From Clostridium omnivorum (GTDB lineage Bacteria; Bacillota; Clostridia; Clostridiales; Clostridiaceae), in NCBI RefSeq assembly GCF_026012015.1, contig NZ_BRXR01000001.1, positions 962,001 to 1,026,000 on the forward strand: a DNA stretch of 64,000 nt. The letters are read 5' to 3'. Below are positions 27,688-37,081 of the stretch, one piece after another. Position numbers and translations under genes: made by a program. Position 1 is the first letter of the stretch, and each line of letters opens with the position of its first letter. Under the pieces are notes generated by a model. The model saw only the letters and a program-made list of their open reading frames with translations. It was not told where the DNA came from and made no database searches.

Positions 27688-27716
27688 GTTAACATCATGT
27701 TCATTAAAGTTAACAT
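27688..27716 (-). promoter_or_regulatory. Candidate activator-binding repeats for the sigma-54 promoter
   Basis: Two copies of GTTAACAT (plus-strand 27688-27695 and 27709-27716) are 21 bases apart, two helical turns, and 70-100 bases upstream of the -24 element. This is typical geometry for an enhancer-binding protein. Each contains the palindrome GTTAAC. Confidence 0.6.
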
Positions 27717-27719
27717 AAT

Positions 27720-29603
27720 CTACTTTCCCTTTTTCCACAAAGCTGTTCTGCTTATCCCCAGCTGTTTTGCAATTTCAGATTTACTCATGCCATTGCTTGC
27801 AAGCATTTCAATTACTTTGTTCTCTACTAATTTATTTATCTCTTTTAAATCAATAACTTTGCCTTGTGATAAATTGTAACCTTCCTCTATAAATGCAGCA
27901 TCCTTCTTAATAAGTTCACTATCATCAATGCTTATTTCTTTAAAAAGCATATATCTTTGAACCATATTCTTAAGTTCCCTTACGTTCCCTGGCCAGTTAT
28001 AATTGACGATTTTCTTCTCAACTTCTTTTTGAAGTTCTACACTCTCACTTGTCTGTGATAATTCCTCCAGATAATGTGTAAACAGAGGCACAATATCCTT
28101 TTTTCTTTCCCTTAAGGGTGGAATTTTCAATTCCAAAATACTTATCCTATAAAATAAATCGCTTCTAAAGCTTCCTGCCTGTACTTTTTGCTTTAGTTCC
28201 TCATTAGCTGCCGCAATGACTCTTACATCCAAAGGTATAACATAGTCAGATCCAATTCTCATAACTTCCTTTTCTTCCAAAACACGAAGGAGCTTTGCCT
28301 GAAGATTTAAAGACATGCTGTTAATCTCATCAAGAAAGATAGTCCCACCATGAGCAAGCTCAAAAAGCCCAGGCTTCCCACCTTTTCTTGCCCCAGTAAA
28401 AGCCCCTTCTTCGTAACCAAAAAGTTCGCTTTCTAGTAAACTCTCAGAAATAGCTGCACAATTTACAGCAACGAAGGGTTCACTACTTCTGCTGCTTATA
28501 TTATGAATGCTTTGAGCCACCATCTCTTTGCCTGTCCCACTTTCACCATATATCATAACAGTAAAGTCAGTAAAACCAGTTTTTACTGCTTTTGAAATCA
28601 CATCCTTCATAACAGGATCTTCAGCTATAATATCCTGAAATCTATATTTAGCCACTAAACCTTTTTTGTTAAGCTCATAACGAATTTTCTTTTCCAAGTT
28701 TTGCAGCTTAGTAATATCCTGAAATGAACATATAACCCCATTCACTTGACCTTCTACTACCAAAATAGACGTATTTGCTGTAACAATAATATTCTTAAGC
28801 TTTCTTATCTCATTGTATCTATTGGTCTTATTTTTTAATACCTCCAACATAAAGCCAAGCTCGGGCAAAACTTCAGTCACTTTTTTATTATTAATCTGTT
28901 TTAGGTTATACCTTAAAAGCTCCTTTGCCCTTTCATTAAATATAATGATTTTACCTCCGTTATCTATTGCAATTACAGCATCGTGAACTCCATCCAATAC
29001 AGTGCCTAAAACCTCATTTCTGTACTTTTGTTCCTGTAGATTATCTATTAGCTCCCTAGCATAGGCAATACCCTCATTAATGGACTCCTTGCTGGCCCCT
29101 ATGCTTACACTGCTCATTCCTAATTTTCGAGCATAACTGCAGGGTATACCTCCGCCAACAATTGTGACCTTATCATACCTATCCATATATTTACTTACTT
29201 TTATCTCTATTTCAGAGGCGGAATGAAATCTTTCAACTAAAATATCTTTCTGAACAAGATTCTGCCATTCATCACAATTAAAATATTCCAAATCTGAAAT
29301 TAATAAAACTATATCTTTTTTATATTTGTCAGCTCTTTTTATAGCTTGAACTATATCCATGGTAGTTATCTTCAAATGTATTACTGGGATGCTTACCTTA
29401 CCAACGGTATGTCTGTAACCGCCACTTCTTGCAATAATGGCCTTAGCACCCTTACTCTCCAAAGCCTTACCTTGTTCCTCAATCATAAGAGGATCTAATA
29501 TATCTATTATTATTTCTCCTGAAGCTACTTCTTCTGGAAACAGCTCTATTATACTGTCTTTAAGTTCTATATCTGAAGCAATTATTCCAATCTTTCTGTC
29601 CAT
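27720..29603 (-). CDS. Sigma-54-dependent activator, PrpR_N-PAS-AAA+-FIS
   Basis: This 627-residue enhancer-binding protein has an N-terminal PrpR_N effector domain (about 1-165) and a PAS domain (about 195-300, with AVIAIDNGGKIIIFN). The AAA+ domain carries Walker A GESGTGKE (353-360) and the sigma-54 contact loop GAFTGA (400-405). A FIS-type helix-turn-helix ends the protein (about 590-625, MSKSEIAKQLGISRTALWKK). It is transcribed just upstream of ptb-iorA-iorB, whose promoter is of the sigma-54 type, so it very likely activates that operon. PrpR_N domains sense small organic acids or CoA-linked metabolites; the effector here is unknown. Confidence 0.92.
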   Translation of the reverse strand: MDRKIGIIASDIELKDSIIELFPEEVASGEIIIDILDPLMIEEQGKALESKGAKAIIARSGGYRHTVGKVSIPVIHLKITTMDIVQAIKRADKYKKDIVLLISDLEYFNCDEWQNLVQKDILVERFHSASEIEIKVSKYMDRYDKVTIVGGGIPCSYARKLGMSSVSIGASKESINEGIAYARELIDNLQEQKYRNEVLGTVLDGVHDAVIAIDNGGKIIIFNERAKELLRYNLKQINNKKVTEVLPELGFMLEVLKNKTNRYNEIRKLKNIIVTANTSILVVEGQVNGVICSFQDITKLQNLEKKIRYELNKKGLVAKYRFQDIIAEDPVMKDVISKAVKTGFTDFTVMIYGESGTGKEMVAQSIHNISSRSSEPFVAVNCAAISESLLESELFGYEEGAFTGARKGGKPGLFELAHGGTIFLDEINSMSLNLQAKLLRVLEEKEVMRIGSDYVIPLDVRVIAAANEELKQKVQAGSFRSDLFYRISILELKIPPLRERKKDIVPLFTHYLEELSQTSESVELQKEVEKKIVNYNWPGNVRELKNMVQRYMLFKEISIDDSELIKKDAAFIEEGYNLSQGKVIDLKEINKLVENKVIEMLASNGMSKSEIAKQLGISRTALWKKGK

Positions 29604-29660
29604 AATAGAATTCTCCTTAAGCTTTTTCTAATTTATAAAGCATATAATAATATTTTAATA

Positions 29661-29704
29661 AAAAAACACTATTATAACAATAAATTGTAATAATGTTTTT
29701 TATA
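29661..29704 (-). terminator. Bidirectional terminator between dinB and the activator gene
   Basis: An AT-rich hairpin (arms about 29663-29680 and 29685-29700, AAAACAC.. against ..ATGTTTT) has T runs on both strands. It lies downstream of dinB. Confidence 0.6.
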
Positions 29705-29788
29705 TACACTAGCTAAGGGTAGTTAAACCACATTTCTACAATTCTCTGGAATGAGCATAGCTATTTCCATATTTCTGTAAGTAGGCAG

Positions 29789-31051
29789 TTATAAAATACT
29801 GCTCATGGCTGGAAAATCCTCTTCTCCTACACCACCTGTAAGAGGCTTGATTCCTGAGTGTAAAAATGTTGCTCTTATAATTGATTTTGAGCCAAATCTC
29901 ATTCTGATGCTATCAATTGCTGCATCTAATGCTCTGTTTTTTTCATTATCCTTTTCTTCAAATAAAGTTATTTGGCAAAACTCATTTGTACATAATTCTG
30001 ACACCCTAACACCTATATGCCTTAGACTCTCCCCTTTCCAAAGCTCATCGAATAATTCACATGCAACCTCAGCTATCTTTTTAGTACAATCTGTATAATA
30101 ATACAGTTTTCTCTGCCTTCCACAGCTGTAAAAATCATCAGTTTTAAAATGTACTGATACTAAACTGCAGTAATTACCTGAGTCCCTAAGCCTCATACTA
30201 ACGGTTTCACTTAATGACAGAATAATTTTGTGAGCTTCTTTTCTATTATCAACATCAAAGGCTATGGTTGTAGAATTTCCTATACCTTTCATATCAATAT
30301 GACTGGATTTTCTTACTTCCGAATACTCTATTCCATTAGCATAATTCCATATCATTACACCATGACTTTTAAGAGAAACTTTTAAAACCTCTAAATCAAA
30401 GGTTGCTAACTCCCCAATAGTCTCTATGTTTAGCTTATGTAGTTTAGGAGCAGTAGCTCTGCCAACCATAAATAGGTCTTCCACTGGCAATGGCCACATC
30501 TTTTCCTTTATTTCGTTTGGGAACAAGGTAATTACTGCATCTGGTTTTTTTATATCAGATGCAACCTTAGCAAGAAGCTTATTATTTGAAACTCCAATAC
30601 TTACTGTGAAGCCTAACTCATTTTTTATCCTATTTTTAATTATGTAGGCTAATTCTAAAAAGTCAGGATATATATTGTCCATTCCTGTAAAATCTAAAAA
30701 ACATTCATCTACTGAAAACCGCTGTACTATTGGTGTATATTCCTTTAAAATATCCATCATAGCATTGCTGCATCTCATATATAAATCGTATTGTGGAGGT
30801 ACTATAAAAAGGTCTGGACATTTTTGTAATGCTGAATATAAGGTTTCACCTGTTTGTATTTTAAATTTTTTAGCTGGAATGGATTTTGCTAAAACAATCC
30901 CATGTCTGCTTATAGGATCACCGCCCACCACAGAAGGTATTTTTCTAATATCAAGACTATCTCCATGTTGCAGCCTATCAATTGCAGACCAGGATAAAAA
31001 AGCAGAATTGGCATCAATGTGAAATATAACCCGTTTGTCATTATTTTTCAT
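29789..31051 (-). CDS. dinB: DNA polymerase IV (Y family)
   Basis: This 420-residue translesion polymerase has the first catalytic acid in IFHIDANSAF (Asp13) and the pair in SVDECFLD (Asp115, Glu116). The palm and fingers come first, then the helix-hairpin-helix thumb (ELATFDLEVL region), and the little finger after about residue 245. It copies past damaged bases without proofreading. The C-terminus is longer than in E. coli Pol IV and resembles Firmicutes UvrX/YqjW-type enzymes, so the exact subgroup is open. The upstream promoter carries a LexA box, so it is DNA-damage inducible. Confidence 0.9.
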   Translation of the reverse strand: MKNNDKRVIFHIDANSAFLSWSAIDRLQHGDSLDIRKIPSVVGGDPISRHGIVLAKSIPAKKFKIQTGETLYSALQKCPDLFIVPPQYDLYMRCSNAMMDILKEYTPIVQRFSVDECFLDFTGMDNIYPDFLELAYIIKNRIKNELGFTVSIGVSNNKLLAKVASDIKKPDAVITLFPNEIKEKMWPLPVEDLFMVGRATAPKLHKLNIETIGELATFDLEVLKVSLKSHGVMIWNYANGIEYSEVRKSSHIDMKGIGNSTTIAFDVDNRKEAHKIILSLSETVSMRLRDSGNYCSLVSVHFKTDDFYSCGRQRKLYYYTDCTKKIAEVACELFDELWKGESLRHIGVRVSELCTNEFCQITLFEEKDNEKNRALDAAIDSIRMRFGSKSIIRATFLHSGIKPLTGGVGEEDFPAMSSIL

Positions 31052-31081
31052 CTACTTCATTCCTTTTCCATTATATATACA

Positions 31082-31111
31082 ATTATATAAGAACTTGTGT
31101 TCGTATGTCAA
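31082..31111 (-). promoter_or_regulatory. dinB promoter with embedded LexA box
   Basis: TTGACA (31111-31106), an 18-base spacer and TATAAT (31087-31082) on the minus strand. Inside the spacer sits GAACTTGTGTTC (31091-31102), matching the Gram-positive SOS box core GAAC-N4-GTTC. LexA bound there would block the polymerase. Confidence 0.85.
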
Positions 31112-31193
31112 TTCTATTATATGTTTTTCTACTAATGCTTATGTATAAAAAATAGCAGCAAAAAGTTATATAATATAAGTATCTGTTTTTAAT

Positions 31194-31221
31194 TTGTTAC
31201 CTCTATCCGTTATGCTATAAT
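31194..31221 (+). promoter_or_regulatory. Predicted promoter of the carbonic anhydrase gene
   Basis: TTGTTA (31194-31199), 16 bases, TATAAT (31216-31221), 34 bases before the start codon. Confidence 0.55.
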
Positions 31222-31255
31222 TAGTTTAAATTTATAGAACTATATGGAGGTTGTT

Positions 31256-31813
31256 ATGAGTAAATTACAAGAAATATTAGAGTATAATAAGTACTTTGTA
31301 GAGAATAAAGAATATGATAAATATAGAACTTCAAAGGTTCCAAATAAAAAGTTAGTAATTTTATCTTGTATGGATACCAGACTTACTGAGCTTCTTCCTA
31401 AGGCGCTAAATCTAAAAAATGGAGATGTTAAGCTTATTAAAAACGCAGGTGCTTCTATAATGCATCCCTTTGGCAGTATTATAAGGAGCATTGTGGTTGC
31501 GGTTTATGAATTTCAAGCAGATGAGGTTTTAGTAATTGGACACCATGACTGCGGCATGAGCAATTTAAATGTGGATAGTATCATAGAAAAAGCAGTGGAC
31601 CGTGGTATTTCAACTGATGTAATAACCACTTTATCTAATGCAGGCATTGATATAAAAAAATGGCTGCATGGTTTTGATTCTGTAGAAGAATCAATTAGAG
31701 AAAGTGTTCAAATGATAAAAAATCATCCTTTAATGCCTAAGGATATAAAAATTCACGGTTTAATAATAAACCCAGAAACCGGCAAGCTGGATGTTATTGT
31801 GAACGGATATTAA
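31256..31813 (+). CDS. Beta-class carbonic anhydrase
   Basis: A 185-residue enzyme interconverting CO2 and bicarbonate. The zinc ligands are in SCMDTR (Cys38; Asp40-Arg42 form the catalytic dyad) and GHHDCGM (His96, Cys99). The short form resembles the mycobacterial Rv1284-like type II branch. The ATG at 31256 is preferred because GGAGG ends 5 bases before it; the upstream ATG at 31244 overlaps the ribosome site. It is monocistronic, with its own promoter and terminator, and cytoplasmic. Confidence 0.9.
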   Translation: MSKLQEILEYNKYFVENKEYDKYRTSKVPNKKLVILSCMDTRLTELLPKALNLKNGDVKLIKNAGASIMHPFGSIIRSIVVAVYEFQADEVLVIGHHDCGMSNLNVDSIIEKAVDRGISTDVITTLSNAGIDIKKWLHGFDSVEESIRESVQMIKNHPLMPKDIKIHGLIINPETGKLDVIVNGY

Positions 31814-31854
31814 AAAATGCCTATCTAGGAACTTTTCTTAGATAGGCATTTTAT
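31814..31854 (+). terminator. Terminator of the carbonic anhydrase gene
   Basis: AAAATGCCTATCTA (31814-31827) pairs with TAGATAGGCATTTT (31840-31853) around an 12-base loop. It may work on both strands. Confidence 0.85.
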
Positions 31855-31988
31855 GTTATAAAAATATTATCTCTCTTTGATTTGTAGAAATTCTTTCCAT
31901 CATAATGCGTAGCTGACCAACTATTTGTAGTAACATATGCAAAGTTAACAACATATCATATAAAAGATGAATTTTTAGGAGGTTACCA

Positions 31989-32798
31989 TTGGAATTTAAT
32001 AGTATTGAAGAACTAACTCTTTTTGAGCATCACTTTTGGCTCCAAATTCTAGGAGATCATTCCCGCTTTATTCTAAATGCACTTTCACCAAAAGAAGTTA
32101 CTTTTATTCGTCAAGCTGAAGCCTTTATCGATATCTTCGACAATTTGCTAGAAAAGTCTCGTATGCAGCTTTCACCAGAAGAGCTTTCTATGTTAAATAA
32201 GGATGCTTATTCGGCTGCAGTTGAAATTAGAAAATTTAAGCTTCATCTTCTTTCTGAGCATATTAAAGGTAAAATAACTATTTCTCTTCCACCAACCTTC
32301 ATTAATCATATGCTTAATGAATTAGATTCATATTTATGTATTTTATCGTCCTTACTTAGAGGAAAAGCTATCAAATCTAAGGATATTGAACTTCATCTCC
32401 TATGGCTCCCTGACGGCTCTGGTCATGCCTCAACTATAGCCAGCCAGCTTGATATGACAGAAAAAGAATTAATCAAGTTAAGCAAAGAGTATTCAGTGGA
32501 ATTTGATAATCTATATCTAAAAACAATAGAATTTAATGGCTATACAAGAACAGGAATTTATGATTTTCCTGCACTAAAAAAACTTGATACTGATGCTGAT
32601 GAAATAATGACCTGTTTCAAGGATTTCCTAGATAATCTTAAGAAAGAAATAATAGAAAAGAAAGTTCTTGGAACTCTTTCTCCACTAGCAGCAGATCACA
32701 TGTCCAGAGAAGAATGCTATTATCTTACTAAACTTTCCATGGTTTCCGAAGCTAAAGCACCAGAATGTGATCCTGCAAAGCCTAGAGTAGAATCTTAA
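31989..32798 (+). CDS. DUF2935 family protein
   Basis: This 269-residue, all-helical protein contains two related halves, each starting with a histidine-rich helix: LFEHHFWLQILGDHSRFIL (about 9-27) and HLLWLPDGSGHASTIAS (about 136-152). The repeated His/Glu pattern (EHHFW, then Glu in the following helices) suggests a ferritin-like metal-binding bundle, which is how the DUF2935 family is viewed; its function is unknown. Start is a TTG behind GGAGG. No operon partner is apparent. Confidence 0.75.
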   Translation: MEFNSIEELTLFEHHFWLQILGDHSRFILNALSPKEVTFIRQAEAFIDIFDNLLEKSRMQLSPEELSMLNKDAYSAAVEIRKFKLHLLSEHIKGKITISLPPTFINHMLNELDSYLCILSSLLRGKAIKSKDIELHLLWLPDGSGHASTIASQLDMTEKELIKLSKEYSVEFDNLYLKTIEFNGYTRTGIYDFPALKKLDTDADEIMTCFKDFLDNLKKEIIEKKVLGTLSPLAADHMSREECYYLTKLSMVSEAKAPECDPAKPRVES

Positions 32799-32910
32799 AA
32801 GTATCTATAACATAGTTATTTTCCCAACTCTTATTAGGTTTGAATTATAAATATACAATATGCTATAATATCATAAGATAACTTACCTATTGAATAGAGT
32901 GGAGATTTCT

Positions 32911-33579
32911 ATGAATAATAAAGAGATTCAAAGAAAAAGAATGTTAACTTATTTTATTGAAGCAGCTAAAAAAATTATTGAAGAAGAAGGGCTTGAAGCG
33001 GTAACTATAAGAAAAGTAGCAGACCTAGCGGGCTACAATAGTGCTACCCTATACAACTACTTTGAGAACTTAAACCATTTGATATTTTTTGCCTCAATGA
33101 AATATTTAAATGAATATGCTGAAAGTCTACTTAACTTTACTATTAACTCTAAGGATTCACTAGAAAGATATTTAAATGTCTGGAAGTGCTTTTGTTATCA
33201 TTCCTTTAATCGACCAGAAATATATTACAATATCTTTTTTGGAGAATTTTCAAACAGCAGGCTTGATGTATCTATACGAACTTATTACTCTATATTCCCA
33301 GAAGAGCTAAGTGAAGAAGCTAGAAGGGTTTTCCCTATGTTGCTTGAGGATGACTTTAATATCAGGGATTTGGCTTATTTAATGCCTGCTGTTTCTGAGG
33401 GCCTTATTAAAGAAGAACACGTTGAAGAAATAAGCGAAATGTGTATACTAGTTTATGAAGGCATGCTGTCTCGAATGCTTAAGAATCCAAAACCTTATAA
33501 TATAGAAGATGCTGTAGCTAAAACTATGAAATATATCAATAAAACTATTCAGTATTATATAAAAGATAACGTTGAATAA
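32911..33579 (+). CDS. TetR-family transcriptional regulator
   Basis: A 222-residue regulator whose N-terminal helix-turn-helix is clear: GLEAVTIRKVADLAGYNSAT followed by LYNYFENL (about 27-55). A variable helical ligand domain follows. I start at the ATG at 32911, 6 bases after GGAG. An in-frame TTG at 32890 lies ahead of that site. Its target is unknown; the convergent DMT exporter shares its terminator but not its promoter. Confidence 0.85.
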   Translation: MNNKEIQRKRMLTYFIEAAKKIIEEEGLEAVTIRKVADLAGYNSATLYNYFENLNHLIFFASMKYLNEYAESLLNFTINSKDSLERYLNVWKCFCYHSFNRPEIYYNIFFGEFSNSRLDVSIRTYYSIFPEELSEEARRVFPMLLEDDFNIRDLAYLMPAVSEGLIKEEHVEEISEMCILVYEGMLSRMLKNPKPYNIEDAVAKTMKYINKTIQYYIKDNVE

Positions 33580-33585
33580 CATAAA

Positions 33586-33622
33586 AATAAGAAGCTTAGT
33601 AAAACTTAAGCTTCTTATTTTT
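33586..33622. terminator. Bidirectional terminator between tetR and the DMT exporter
   Basis: AATAAGAAGCTTAGT pairs with ACTTAAGCTTCTTATT, with T-rich flanks on both strands. Confidence 0.8.
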
Positions 33623-33663
33623 TGAAATATGTCATCTAATATAAAGGAAACTTTCTAAAAATA

Positions 33664-34560
33664 TTATTTTTTATGCTCCATTTGTGAGCTGTGTTTTGAA
33701 TAACCCTTGGTAAGTAATAATACTGATGCAAAAATTAATAAACATCCTACTATAATTTTGAAGGATACAGCCTCTTTATATATTATTACCCCTAATATAA
33801 AACTTACTATTGGTTCAAAGGTGCTTAAAATAGAAGCATTTGAGGAACCTATAATCTTTATTCCCTTTTGAAAAAAAGTAATAGCAATTACTGTAGATAT
33901 TAAGGCTATTAAAAATGCAGCTATATAACACCTTATATTTAAATTGAAGTCAATTTGACCAGAAAAAGTTCCCACCGCAAGCAGCATAAAGGCTGCTATA
34001 ACCGAGAGATAAAAAGTTAGAACAAAACTATCTATATTTTTCATTTCACTATGCTCTACACCTGTAATATAAATTGAATACAATATTCCAGAGAATAAAG
34101 CATAAAATACTCCTACAAAGTTAAAAGATACTTGTCCATTATATATAAGAAAAAGTATGCCTATAGTTGAAACTGTTAGTGCTATTACCTTTTCCTTGAA
34201 AACTTTCTCCTTAAAAAATACTATTGAAATTAATGTAACTATTATGGGATATATAAAATGCAGTGTAGTTGCAATTCCTACAGAAATATAATTATAAGAT
34301 AAAAATAAAGTTAATGTTGTAAAGGTATAGGCTAATCCCCCAATTATAAGTACATGCTTTAATTGAGTTTTGTTAAGTTTCAGGCTTTTCTTCTTGTACA
34401 ACAGCATAGGTAAAATAATAATCCATGCAAACATGAATCTTAAAATTACCAATGTAATTGAATTAATTCCATATTTATAAGCCCATTTGGCAAATATGGG
34501 CATTAGGCCAAATGCTGCTGAAGAGCCTAAGGCGTAAATCATCCCTATTCTCTTTTTCAT
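33664..34560 (-). CDS. EamA/DMT-family transporter
   Basis: This 298-residue inner-membrane protein has ten predicted helices formed by two EamA repeats (about 5-135 and 150-290). It contains the typical end-of-repeat motifs LHFIYPIIVTLISIVFFKEK and LSTFEPIVSFILGVIIYKEA. The family exports or exchanges metabolites such as amino acids. The ATG at 34560 is chosen because GGGAGAAG lies upstream; a GTG at 34578 precedes that site. Substrate unknown. Confidence 0.85.
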   Translation of the reverse strand: MKKRIGMIYALGSSAAFGLMPIFAKWAYKYGINSITLVILRFMFAWIIILPMLLYKKKSLKLNKTQLKHVLIIGGLAYTFTTLTLFLSYNYISVGIATTLHFIYPIIVTLISIVFFKEKVFKEKVIALTVSTIGILFLIYNGQVSFNFVGVFYALFSGILYSIYITGVEHSEMKNIDSFVLTFYLSVIAAFMLLAVGTFSGQIDFNLNIRCYIAAFLIALISTVIAITFFQKGIKIIGSSNASILSTFEPIVSFILGVIIYKEAVSFKIIVGCLLIFASVLLLTKGYSKHSSQMEHKK

Positions 34561-34802
34561 ATTCTTCTCCCATAGCACAGTTTATAGTATCTATATTACC
34601 GCAAAACAGATGACAAAACATACTAGTACGCTTTTAAGCTTATATCATTTTTGCTAATTTTAGTATATCATAACTAAGATTTAATATCAATCTAATTTAC
34701 AATATAATCATGATTATACTACTGATATTTTTAAGCCATATGTAATTACATATACCTGTTTTGTAAATTCATTTTCAAACTAATTGCTTTTTCTGATTAA
34801 TA

Positions 34803-35657
34803 CTAATGTATAGCTTTTTTAAGATACCTTTTTCCAGCTAATTCAACATTACCAATAGTAACTAAAGCATCTTTATCAAAGTCCTGAACAATATCTTTAA
34901 GCTTTGCTATTTCCAGCCTGGATACAATAATATAAATTACATTGGTTGAATCACCTTTGTAACCACCTTTGCCATCTAGCAGAGTAACTCCTCTTCCAAG
35001 TCTATCTATTAAGGCTTCCGTTATATCCTTATGCTTTTCCGAAACAATCATAACTGCCTTTGCTTCATCTAAACCTTCCACCGTTATATCAATTACTTTA
35101 AAGGCAATAAAATATGCTATTAATGAATACATAGCTCTATCCCAGCCAAATACAAAACCTGCGCTGCTTAAAATAAATAAGTTAAAAAACATTACAATTT
35201 CGCCAATAGAGAAACTTACTTTTTTATCTAATATTATTGCAATAATTTCAGTTCCATCTAAAGAGCCACCATTTCTAATAATTAATCCTACTCCTATACC
35301 CAATATTATTCCTCCAAAAACCGTTGCAAGCAGAACATCATTGGTTAAACCCGGAACAGCATGAAGATAGGAAACTCCTAGCGAAAGACATACAACTGAG
35401 AATAAGGTAGATAATGTAAAAGTTTTTCCGATTTGTTTATATCCAATTATAAAGAAAGGTATGTTAAGTATAAACGTGAATAACCCGAGAGGTAATTTAG
35501 TAATATGACTTGCCATAATTGATATGCCAACTATTCCTCCATCAATTATGTTATTTGGTATTAAAAATATTTCAAGTCCAACAGATGCAAGTACAGCACC
35601 CAGTATCATAAAAAGTATTTTGCTAATTTTTGAATAAATCCTTTTATTTTTTGCCAT
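34803..35657 (-). CDS. YitT family membrane protein
   Basis: A 284-residue protein with an N-terminal five- or six-helix membrane domain (YitT_membrane, about 12-190, including IPNNIIDGGIVGISIM and NGGSLDGTEIIAI). A C-terminal cytosolic DUF2179 domain follows (about 200-280, with GRGVTLLDGKGGYKGDSTN). Function of the family is unknown. The start follows AAAGGGAGTGAAGCT. The 361-base gap on its 5' side (35658-36018) is AT-rich with a repeated TCACTAATAA and nothing else I can support. Confidence 0.88.
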   Translation of the reverse strand: MAKNKRIYSKISKILFMILGAVLASVGLEIFLIPNNIIDGGIVGISIMASHITKLPLGLFTFILNIPFFIIGYKQIGKTFTLSTLFSVVCLSLGVSYLHAVPGLTNDVLLATVFGGIILGIGVGLIIRNGGSLDGTEIIAIILDKKVSFSIGEIVMFFNLFILSSAGFVFGWDRAMYSLIAYFIAFKVIDITVEGLDEAKAVMIVSEKHKDITEALIDRLGRGVTLLDGKGGYKGDSTNVIYIIVSRLEIAKLKDIVQDFDKDALVTIGNVELAGKRYLKKAIH

Positions 35658-36048
35658 AGCTTCACTCCCTTTATAATTAATATTTTAATTAGATGAATCC
35701 TAAATTATCAAACAAACTTAGCTTTTCATAACTACATATATAGTTTTAGAAACTCACTAATAACTAAACTTTTATAACTTCACTAATAATTATATCACAA
35801 AAAATTAAATTTTATATTTATACCCTAGTATTTTTAACAAAATGTTAAAAATATTACACATTTATTATAAGTTGTTTATTAAAATTATTCTAGAGAACTT
35901 ATAATTTATTCTGAAGCAAATTATAAGCTATTCTCACATAATTTAACATCCAACATTTACATTCCCATATAAGTAGACTTATTCTAAAATATATGTATAA
36001 TGTATAAGTGTACAAGCCGTGGAAAAGTATATAAAAAAGGAGATCAAT

Positions 36049-36843
36049 ATGAAAAAAAACTTCATAGCATATGCTGCTATATCACTTGGCATAATGCTTT
36101 CATTTACACTTTTAACAAGGCACATTAATAATACATCAATAGTGGACAAGCAACCTTCAAATAGAATTACAACTTCAATATATGATGAAGATAGAACCTT
36201 ACGAAAATCAGACTTTATAATAGCTACGCAATCAGAAAACAGTAATACTGCATATGATATGGATTTGGCTCTTAATTCTGCACAAGATGGTAAAAAAGTT
36301 ATTTCTTCAAATAAAAGTCTATCTAGAGGTACTTCAACACTTCCTAGTGTGCAAACAAATAAAGATACATATACTTCAAAAGTTAAGCTAGTAGACTGGT
36401 GGAAAGGTGGAAGCAGTATTTTTTCAATAGGTACTACAGCACAGGTTAAAGACCTTTATACTGGTAAAACCTTCAATGTTACAAGAACCATGGGGACAAA
36501 TCACGCTGACTGTGAAACACCTACAAAAGAGGATACTAATATCATGAAGAGTATTTGGGGAGGATTTTCTTGGGATAGGCGCCCAATAATTCTTACTATA
36601 AATGGTGAAAGATACGCAGCTTCCATGAGTGCCATGCCTCATGCAGGAATTGATTCTGCTCCAGCTTATGACTATATTAAAAATCGTTCTGGAGGTTATG
36701 GTTCTGGTGAGAACCTAGATGTAATTAAAGGTAATGGTATGGATGGTCATTTTGATATTCATTTTTTAAATAGTACAAGGCATAAGGATAATAAAAAGGA
36801 TCCTGAGCATCAAGCTGCTATTTTAAAAGCTGCTGGAAAGTAA
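36049..36843 (+). CDS. Exported protein with a conserved clostridial C-terminal domain
   Basis: A 264-residue protein with one N-terminal membrane anchor or signal (about 5-20), a low-complexity linker (about 25-115), and a compact domain of about 150 residues. The domain begins VKLVDWWKGGSSIFSIGTTA and ends with GNGMDGHFDIHFLNSTRH. I know this domain from clostridial and Paenibacillus envelope proteins, where it often follows peptidoglycan-binding repeats; no activity is known to me. Conserved His and Asp residues (NHADCE, MPHAG, DGHFDIHF) could form a metal or catalytic site. Start at the ATG 36049 behind AAGGAG. Confidence 0.65.
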   Translation: MKKNFIAYAAISLGIMLSFTLLTRHINNTSIVDKQPSNRITTSIYDEDRTLRKSDFIIATQSENSNTAYDMDLALNSAQDGKKVISSNKSLSRGTSTLPSVQTNKDTYTSKVKLVDWWKGGSSIFSIGTTAQVKDLYTGKTFNVTRTMGTNHADCETPTKEDTNIMKSIWGGFSWDRRPIILTINGERYAASMSAMPHAGIDSAPAYDYIKNRSGGYGSGENLDVIKGNGMDGHFDIHFLNSTRHKDNKKDPEHQAAILKAAGK

Positions 36844-36872
36844 AACTAATATATTTTATTGCAATTTTTATT

Positions 36873-36904
36873 TAAACATCTTCTTTGAAAGAAGATGTTT
36901 TTTT
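36873..36904 (+). terminator. Terminator of the exported-protein gene
   Basis: AAACATCTTCT (36874-36884) pairs with AGAAGATGTTT (36890-36900), followed by TTTT. Confidence 0.88.
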
Positions 36905-36960
36905 GTCCATAAATTTTATATAAAACTTTAAAAAAGAAATTTAAGTAAATGTGAAAAATA

Positions 36961-36989
36961 TTTACAACCATCTTCTTCTAATATAAATA
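36961..36989 (+). promoter_or_regulatory. Possible promoter of the LCP gene
   Basis: TTTACA (36961-36966), 17 bases, TAAATA (36984-36989), about 90 bases upstream of the start. Tentative in an AT-rich stretch. Confidence 0.35.
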
Positions 36990-37081
36990 TACTTGTGTTG
37001 AAGCATAATATTTAGAAAGAACCATATAGTTTATTATAAAAAATGTTCTTTATATAATTTGAGATATTGAAGGTGATTATT

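Noticed and set aside
35658-36018. Repeated TCACTAATAA units as a possible repeat array or operator
   Set aside because: Only two copies in very AT-rich sequence; no spacing or symmetry that stands out.
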